64,000 nucleotides of DNA from Phenylobacterium sp. GTDB lineage: Bacteria; Pseudomonadota; Alphaproteobacteria; Caulobacterales; Caulobacteraceae. The notes below the pieces were generated by a model, which was not told the origin of the DNA, ran no database searches, and was given only the letters and a program-made list of their open reading frames with translations. The stretch is taken from NCBI RefSeq assembly GCF_013822795.1, contig NZ_PNLB01000008.1:62001-126000 (forward strand). Reading direction: 5' to 3'. This document shows, in pieces, positions 59,006 to 64,000 of the stretch (within the stretch, counting starts at the first letter, position 1; each line of letters starts with the position of its first letter). A program made the translations under genes and the position numbers.

Positions 59006-59712
59006 GCCTCGGCGGCGTCCATCGCCGCCTTGGCCGCGGCCATCATCTTGGCGAAGGCGCCGCTGCGGATCAGCTCGCGGCGCTCTTCGAGGCCGCGGTG
59101 CAGTTCGGCCAGGACCTTGGCGGCATGCTCGTTGGTCTGGATCGCCGCCCACCAGGCCGCGACGTTGGCCGCCTTCGGCACCGGGTTCTCGACACCAGTC
59201 CCCGGCAGCACGTTCTCGATCAGGAACAGGGCCGGCACCAGCGCACAGTCGGCCAGGGTCAGCCGGCCGCAGCAGGCGTAACCGTCGGTCCCGATCATCT
59301 TGTCGAGCGCCTTGACGTTGCGCACCACCTGGCCGCCGAGCAGATCGACGACCCCCTGGTCGCGCGGCTCCGCCCGCGACTGCGGGCCGAGCATGAACAT
59401 GTTGTTCATCAGGTAGACGTCGCCGATCCGCGCCAGGGTGCGGATATGGGCGGTCTCACGTGGGGTGGCGCCCAGCAGCGAGGGCTGCGGATAGACCTCC
59501 TCGATGTACTCGGCGATGACCTCGGACTCCGGCATCAGGTCGCCGTCGATGTCGAGCACCGGAATGCGGCCGATCGGCAGCCGCTGGCGGAACGCGGGCA
59601 TGCCGAAGTCGGCCGGGCGCACCAGCTCGATATCGGTGATGCCCTTGGCGTAGATCTGCATCCGCACGCGGGCGGAATAGGGGCTGAGATCCCCCGAATA
59701 GAGCTTGGGCAT
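59002..59712 (-). CDS. Glutathione S-transferase family protein
   Basis: The 236-residue protein has an N-terminal thioredoxin-like domain with a YSGDLSPYSARVRM start (Ser in SPYS as the likely thiolate-stabilising residue), the cis-proline segment IPVLDIDGDLMPESEVIAEYIEE, cited for PESEVIAEYI, and an all-helical C-terminal domain. Its substrate is unknown. AGGAGG region upstream of the ATG (GGAGGAC). Convergent with the receptor gene. Confidence 0.87.
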   Translation of the reverse strand: MPKLYSGDLSPYSARVRMQIYAKGITDIELVRPADFGMPAFRQRLPIGRIPVLDIDGDLMPESEVIAEYIEEVYPQPSLLGATPRETAHIRTLARIGDVYLMNNMFMLGPQSRAEPRDQGVVDLLGGQVVRNVKALDKMIGTDGYACCGRLTLADCALVPALFLIENVLPGTGVENPVPKAANVAAWWAAIQTNEHAAKVLAELHRGLEERRELIRSGAFAKMMAAAKAAMDAAEA

Positions 59713-59844
59713 GGCGTGTCCTCCTGGTCGGCTTGTTTCCCGTTAAAGAGCACGGATTGCGCCCGCCGCCCATGGCTACGGCTGGAACAACCGCGCCAGG
59801 CCCCCGTTCCCTGCTGCCCCACTATCACCGCAAGGAGGAACGCC

Positions 59845-60333
59845 ATGACCAGCCCCGCCGACCTGCGCGAAAAGCTCTGGAAGTCCCTGAAGTCCGACAA
59901 GACCCTGATGCTCGGCCTGGCCGGCGTCGACGAAGGTCACGGACAGCCGATGACCGCTCAGTTCGATGGCGACGACACCCGCGCGATCTGGTTCTTCACC
60001 TCGCGCGACACCGATCTGGCCCAGGCCCTCGGCGCGCGCCATGAGGCGGTCGCCCACTTCATCGACAAGGGTCACGACCTCTTCGCGACCCTGCACGGCG
60101 ACCTGATCGTCGACAACGACCCGGCCACGATCGACCGGCTCTGGAACAAGTGGGTCGCGGCCTGGTTCGAGGGCGGCAAGTCCGACCCGAAACTGTTGCT
60201 GCTGCGCTTCGAGCCCGAGCGCGGGCAAATCTGGCTGAACGAGAACAGCCTGTTCGCCGGGGTGAAGATGCTGCTCGGCGCCGACCCCAAGAAGGACTTC
60301 GCCGACAAGACCGCCGAAGTCCGCCTCAACTAG
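59845..60333 (+). CDS. PPOX-fold (pyridoxamine 5'-phosphate oxidase-like) general stress protein
   Basis: The 162-residue protein has the split-barrel flavin-binding fold of the general-stress-protein-26 group: LMLGLAGVDEGHGQPM, IWFFTSRDTDLA and WLNENSLFAGVK. Members bind FMN or FAD and reduce quinone-like substrates or act in stress. AAGGAGGAA precedes the ATG. Four-base convergent overlap with the small gene at 60330. Confidence 0.88.
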   Translation: MTSPADLREKLWKSLKSDKTLMLGLAGVDEGHGQPMTAQFDGDDTRAIWFFTSRDTDLAQALGARHEAVAHFIDKGHDLFATLHGDLIVDNDPATIDRLWNKWVAAWFEGGKSDPKLLLLRFEPERGQIWLNENSLFAGVKMLLGADPKKDFADKTAEVRLN

Positions 60334-60620
60334 ACCCGGTAGAGCCGCACCGGCGAGCCGGCCGCGCGGGCGATCACCCGCTTGGCCTCAAGGTCGAGTT
60401 GCACGCACTTCAGCCACCAGCCGGCCTTGTCCCCGCCCGGGAACAGGTCGTCTGGCAGCTGGGACAGCAGCGCGGCCTTGGCCGCCGCCACCGTGAGGCC
60501 CGGCGCCTCGCTCGGCAGCGCCGCCAACAGCGCGGTCCTCATCGCCCCGTACTTGGCGGCGTCGACCCGCGTGGTGCGGCCAGGACTGTTGGGGTTCTCG
60601 ACCTCGACCTTGTCCGACAT
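60330..60620 (-). CDS. Small conserved hypothetical protein (possibly DUF6958)
   Basis: A 96-residue soluble protein: VENPNSPGRTTRVDAAKYGAM at the N-terminus, cited for NPGR-like and AAKYGAMR features, and GGDKAGWWLKCVQLDLEAKR near the end. It looks like a DNA-binding-sized winged-helix-like domain of the DUF6958 type; the assignment is from memory and moderate. Start ATG behind GGAGGAGACG. Ends in VRLYRV. Confidence 0.62.
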   Translation of the reverse strand: MSDKVEVENPNSPGRTTRVDAAKYGAMRTALLAALPSEAPGLTVAAAKAALLSQLPDDLFPGGDKAGWWLKCVQLDLEAKRVIARAAGSPVRLYRV

Positions 60621-60646
60621 ACGCGTCTCCTCCCGTTGTTGTTATG

Positions 60647-62248
60647 TCAGTTCGCGGCGGCCGCGCCCGGATAGTGCACCTGAGCGCCCGGCCCCAGCGG
60701 CAGATCCAGCAGCACCCAGCCGACGGTCATGGCGATGCCCGCGGCCATGAAGCAGAGCGCATAGGGCAGCATCAGGGCCAGCAGCGAACCAACGCCCATG
60801 CCCCGGTCCCAGCGCTGGCCGAACGCCAGGATCAGCGGGAAATAGCTCATCAGCGGGGTCATGATGTTGGTGTAGCTGTCGCCCATCCGATAGGCGGCGG
60901 TGGTCATCTCCGGGCTGACGCCCAGCAGCATGAACATCGGCACCACCACCGGCGACAGCGCGCTCCACTTGGCCGAGGCCGAGCCGATGAACAGGTCCAG
61001 GAACGAGGACAGCAGCAGCACGCAGACCAGCAGCACCGCCGGCGGCAGGGCCATGGCCTGCAGCGCTTCGGCCCCGTTGATGGCGACGATCGGGCCCAGT
61101 CGCGACCAGTTGAACATCGCCACGAAGTGCGCGGCGAAGAACACGAAGACCAGGTAGGGCGCCATGGTGCGCACGCCGTGCTGCATCATCTGCACGACGT
61201 CGTCGGCCGAGCGCACCGTGCCGACCGCGCGCCCGAAGGCGATGCCGCTCAGCACGAACAGCAGGAAGAAGCCGGCGATCAGCGAGGCGTAGAGCGGCTG
61301 CAGCCGCGCCGGCCCGACGGCGTCCTGGTCGATGAACGGGGTGTAGCCGGGCCAGAGGGCGAGAGCCGCGAAGCTCGCCACCACCGCCAGCGCAGCCAGT
61401 CCGGCCCAACGCAGGCCCTTGCGTTCCTCGGCGGTCAGGCCGGCCTTTTCGAGGTCGGCGCGCAGTTCCTCGTCGACCACGCCGTTCCAGACCCCCAGCC
61501 GCGGCTCGACCACCTTGTCGGTCAGGAACCAGATGATCGGGGTGAACAGCAGGACGATGGCGCAGATGTAGTACCAGTTGCCGAGCGGGTTCATCGTCCA
61601 GTCCGGCTGCACGATGCGCGCCGCCTCCTGGGTGAAGCTCAGCAGCAGCACGTCGATCTGGCCGGGGATCAGGTTGCCGGCATAGCCGCCCGAGACCGCC
61701 GCGAACGCCGCCGCCAGCCCGGCCAGCGGATGGCGTCCGGCCACCGCGAAGGTGATCGCCGCCAGCGGGATGAACACCACATAGGCCGCGTCCGAGGCGT
61801 GGTGCGAGACCATACCGATCACCGCTACGATCGGGGTCAGCAGCGCCTTGTGGGCGTTCCCGAGCGAGGCGCGGATCAGCGCCGAGAACATGCCCGAGCG
61901 CTCGGCCACCGCCGCGCCCAGCATGATCGTCAGCACCAGGCCCAGCGGCGCGAAGCCGGCGAAGGTACGCGGCATCTCGGCGAACAGCTTGGCCACGTTG
62001 TCCTGCGAGAACAGGCTGGCGGCGCGATAGGTCAGCACGCCATTGGCGAGCTCGGCGTGCTCAGGCGCCTTGGTCCCCGAATAGGCCAGCGAAGCCTGCC
62101 AGCCCATCGCCGCGCCGAACGCGGACAGAAGCATCAGGGCGAAGATCAGATAGACGAAGATGATCGTCGGATCGGGCAGCAGATTACCCGCACGCTCGAC
62201 GAACCCCAGGAAGCCGCGTTGGCGCTCGGGTCGGGTTTCGTCGCTCAT
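60647..62248 (-). CDS. AbgT family transporter
   Basis: The 533-residue protein has about 11-13 hydrophobic segments and AbgT-family motifs: RAGNLLPDPTIIFVYL near the N-terminus, SHHASDAAYVVFIPLAA, SGGYAGNL and FLDLFIGSASAKW with the asparagine/serine-rich re-entrant region (GDSYTNIMTPLMSY). AbgT proteins transport p-aminobenzoyl-glutamate or export sulfonamides. Gene order gives no clue. It is close to the Rrf2 gene, but no shared promoter can be seen. Confidence 0.9.
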   Translation of the reverse strand: MSDETRPERQRGFLGFVERAGNLLPDPTIIFVYLIFALMLLSAFGAAMGWQASLAYSGTKAPEHAELANGVLTYRAASLFSQDNVAKLFAEMPRTFAGFAPLGLVLTIMLGAAVAERSGMFSALIRASLGNAHKALLTPIVAVIGMVSHHASDAAYVVFIPLAAITFAVAGRHPLAGLAAAFAAVSGGYAGNLIPGQIDVLLLSFTQEAARIVQPDWTMNPLGNWYYICAIVLLFTPIIWFLTDKVVEPRLGVWNGVVDEELRADLEKAGLTAEERKGLRWAGLAALAVVASFAALALWPGYTPFIDQDAVGPARLQPLYASLIAGFFLLFVLSGIAFGRAVGTVRSADDVVQMMQHGVRTMAPYLVFVFFAAHFVAMFNWSRLGPIVAINGAEALQAMALPPAVLLVCVLLLSSFLDLFIGSASAKWSALSPVVVPMFMLLGVSPEMTTAAYRMGDSYTNIMTPLMSYFPLILAFGQRWDRGMGVGSLLALMLPYALCFMAAGIAMTVGWVLLDLPLGPGAQVHYPGAAAAN

Positions 62249-62317
62249 CAGGGCTCCTGGCGCCGCTTGGAAAGGGCGACCTGTCTAGCCAAGCCTGTGG
62301 GCGGCGCCCATCAACAA

Positions 62318-62749
62318 CTACTTGACCGCCTTGCCGGCGCTCCAGCCCGCAAACGCCGGTCGCGCGGACTGCGCGGCGACCGCCAGTGTCGTCTTGTCGA
62401 GCACGGCCATGAACGCGGCGACCGCCTCGGCCAGAACGCTGCTGGTTTCGCAGCCCAGCCGCAGCTCGCAGTTGGCGCAATCGGCCATGCGCATGCCCGG
62501 CTCGAGGGCGCGCACGACGTCGCCGACCGTGATCTCCGCGGGCGACCTAGCCAGCGCGACCCCGCCGTTGCGTCCGCGCAGGCTGCGGATGAAGCCGGTC
62601 CGCACCAGCGCCTGGGCGACCTTCGACACGTGATTGTACGACAGACGCTGATCCGCCGCGAAGCTGGGCAGCGAGATCGGGCCGCCCTCCGTCCGCGTCA
62701 GGACGATGAGAAGCCGCAGGCCGAAGTCGGTGTGCTGGGTAAGCTGCAT
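62318..62749 (-). CDS. Rrf2-family transcriptional regulator, NsrR-like
   Basis: The 143-residue regulator has the winged helix-turn-helix (MQLTQHTDFGLRLLI, SYNHVSKVAQAL, GRNGGVALAR) and three cysteines in ADCANCELRLGC, positions suited to a [2Fe-2S] cluster, as in NsrR, which senses nitric oxide. It is divergent from a globin gene with a dyad in between, supporting control of NO detoxification. I start at the ATG at 62749; an upstream in-frame codon would add 23 residues. Confidence 0.88.
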   Translation of the reverse strand: MQLTQHTDFGLRLLIVLTRTEGGPISLPSFAADQRLSYNHVSKVAQALVRTGFIRSLRGRNGGVALARSPAEITVGDVVRALEPGMRMADCANCELRLGCETSSVLAEAVAAFMAVLDKTTLAVAAQSARPAFAGWSAGKAVK

Positions 62750-62772
62750 GCCGGGATCAATGTGGAAAACAC

Positions 62773-62789
62773 GCTTGATGCAATCAAGC
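62773..62789. promoter_or_regulatory. Candidate Rrf2/NsrR operator
   Basis: GCTTGAT-GCA-ATCAAGC, perfect 7-base arms with a 3-base centre, directly upstream of a consensus TATAAT (62793-62798) that would serve the globin gene. Confidence 0.62.
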
Positions 62790-62834
62790 AGATATAATAC
62801 CGGCTTTTTAATTACCACTTTTAGGGAGCCCTAT

Positions 62835-63284
62835 ATGCGCGTCGCGTCCGCCCAGGCCATGGCCATCGTCAAGTCCACCGCCCCCGCCCTGCAGAAGCAC
62901 GGTCTCGCCATCACCACCGCGATGTACGCGCGGCTGTTCGAGAATCCGGAAATCGAGGCGATGTTCGACCGCGCCGCCCAGGTCAGCGGCGAGCAGCCGC
63001 GCCGTCTGGCCGGCGCCATCCTCGCCTACGCCAAGAACATCGATAAGCTCGAGAACCTCGGGCCAGCGGTGCAGACCATGGTCGCACGCCACGTCGACAC
63101 CGGCGTGAAGCCGGAGCATTACCCGCATGTGGCGGCCGCCCTGCTGCCGGCGATCCGCGAGGTGCTGGGCGCCGAGGTCGCGACCGACGAGGTGCTGTCC
63201 GCCTGGGGCGAGGCCTACTGGATGCTCGCCGACATCCTCATCGCCGCCGAGGCCCAGGCCTACGAGGACGCGCAGGCCGCCTGA
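62835..63284 (+). CDS. Single-domain globin (flavohemoglobin-type globin domain)
   Basis: The 149-residue globin matches the N-terminal domain of Hmp: B10 tyrosine Y31 (TAMYARLF), E7 glutamine Q54 and proximal F8 histidine H86 (MVARHVDTG). These residues support nitric-oxide dioxygenase chemistry. The FAD/NAD reductase half of flavohemoglobin is absent; the gene stops after the globin, so another reductase would be needed. The TATAAT promoter and dyad upstream are divergent with the Rrf2 gene. Confidence 0.9.
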   Translation: MRVASAQAMAIVKSTAPALQKHGLAITTAMYARLFENPEIEAMFDRAAQVSGEQPRRLAGAILAYAKNIDKLENLGPAVQTMVARHVDTGVKPEHYPHVAAALLPAIREVLGAEVATDEVLSAWGEAYWMLADILIAAEAQAYEDAQAA

Positions 63285-63290
63285 CGGCCT

Positions 63291-64000
63291 CTATTCGGGA
63301 ACTGGCGGCGGGGCCTGGCGATACCAGGCCAACTGCTCGCTCGTCGCCAGCAACCGCCCGTCGCGCGACCAGTAGCTGGAGCGCTCGTCCGAGGCGCCGC
63401 CGCCTCCGACCCGGCCCTCGCACTCGATCAGGATGAAGTCGTCGCCCAGCTCGGCGATCTGCTCGACGCTCGCGTGCAGATAGGCGGTCAGCGACAGGGT
63501 CGTCGTCATCGCTCGGTCCAGGGCGTACATCGCGCGCGGCGCGGAGTTGTCCGTCACCATCGCCAGCAGCGCCTTGTCCCAGACGCCGTTGCGCGGCCGC
63601 ACCCAGGCCAACGAACGGGAGTCGCCACCGGGCTTGGGCGGGAAGCCGTCCAGGGTCCGCCGCTCGAACGCCGAGGCGCCGAAGTGCAGCGGTCCGGCCG
63701 GGTGGTCGGGGGTGGGCAGCTCGTCCGGCGACGGCGCCTGCGGCAAGGTGGCGAAGGCGAACGGCGGGGTGGGCGGACGCCGCGCCATGGTGATCATCGC
63801 GTGGACGCCGACGTCCTCGACGCCCTGCGGCCGCAGCTCGACCTCCCAGACCCCGATCGAACCGCCCTGGCGCAGGCGCCGCGTGCGCACGTCCAGCTCG
63901 CCGGACGGCAGGCCCGCGGCGTAGGTCAGGGTCATCGACAGCACCTCGCCGGTCGCCTCGGGCTCGGCCTCCAGCGCCCGGACGCAGAGACCCAGCGCAT
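63291..64000 (-). CDS. Acyl-CoA thioesterase-like (hot-dog) protein (partial, N-terminus beyond right edge)
   Basis: The frame reads from the right edge (LCVRALEAEPEATGEVLSMTL) to a stop at 63291, about 236 visible residues. It has the double hot-dog form of TesB-like thioesterases, with GSIGVWEVEL, the RNGVWDKALLAMVTDN stretch, and SVEQIAELGDDFILIECEG. It is a distant relative of the thioesterase at 56000. The start lies outside the window. Confidence 0.78.
   Translation of the reverse strand, partial: ALGLCVRALEAEPEATGEVLSMTLTYAAGLPSGELDVRTRRLRQGGSIGVWEVELRPQGVEDVGVHAMITMARRPPTPPFAFATLPQAPSPDELPTPDHPAGPLHFGASAFERRTLDGFPPKPGGDSRSLAWVRPRNGVWDKALLAMVTDNSAPRAMYALDRAMTTTLSLTAYLHASVEQIAELGDDFILIECEGRVGGGGASDERSSYWSRDGRLLATSEQLAWYRQAPPPVPE

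Noticed and set aside
60644..62797. Long open frame antisense to the AbgT transporter and Rrf2 genes
   Set aside because: It is a Gln/Arg/His-rich mirror of two well-supported genes with no ribosome site or motif.

Overview
The window comes from a GC-rich alphaproteobacterium, most likely a member of the Caulobacteraceae (Phenylobacterium or Caulobacter-like). The evidence is a gene for the ATP-synthase inhibitor subunit zeta, a PEPxxWA-CTERM protein, two large TonB-dependent receptors, several sulfatases, a CheY-like regulator ending in the GPDRRRR tail common in this group, and very frequent GTG/ATG starts overlapping the previous stop. The assignment is an inference from gene content and base use. 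No rRNA, tRNA, CRISPR array, integrase or insertion sequence was seen, and no gene-free stretch exceeds 300 bases.

Layout: 1-788 is the start of a class III adenylate cyclase gene that runs off the left edge. 996-2860 is a LytS-type kinase plus LytTR regulator pair, followed by a PEPxxWA-CTERM secreted protein. 3815-7327 is an ECF42-type sigma factor cassette (DGPF/YCII protein, sigma factor, VOC, SRPBCC, DoxX and DUF1801 proteins). 7380-22827 holds a soluble chemoreceptor, transporters, purB, an aminotransferase, a membrane-anchored papain-like protein, a thiolase, an RTX protein and two sulfatase-superfamily enzymes. 22945-27656 carries an aldehyde dehydrogenase, the ATPase zeta subunit and a purC-purS-purQ operon with two unrelated small genes inserted. 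27653-46650 is a mosaic of small enzymes, transporters and unknowns, including two broken genes (an SDR with a one-base frameshift and a maltose O-acetyltransferase with an in-frame TAG) and two copies of a paired inverted-repeat element. 46842-59712 is a catabolic/uptake region: acyl-CoA dehydrogenase, TonB-dependent receptor, sulfatase, three TetR regulators, an SMR exporter, a thioesterase, a second receptor and a GST. 59845-64000 has a PPOX-fold protein, an AbgT transporter, a divergent Rrf2 regulator/globin pair and the start of another thioesterase.

Two regulatory systems stand out. First, a promoter-like motif TGTCG(G/C)-N17-CGTCCT lies upstream of the DGPF-sigma pair, upstream of the VOC-SRPBCC-DoxX-DUF1801 genes, and upstream of two distant single genes (an AHSA1-like SRPBCC protein at 38316 and a VOC protein at 44453). 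It fits what is known of ECF42 promoters and suggests a local regulon of small cupin/VOC/START-like proteins. Second, a nearly identical 34-bp element sits in the same orientation before the TonB receptor at 48223 and the sulfatase at 52333, next to a TetR gene, linking uptake and desulfation of an unknown sulfated substrate. Further candidate operators are a 35-bp palindrome beside a second TetR gene, tandem 22-bp repeats beside a third, a Fur-box-like dyad before an unknown gene, a dyad between the Rrf2 regulator and the globin, and a dyad before a LysR gene.
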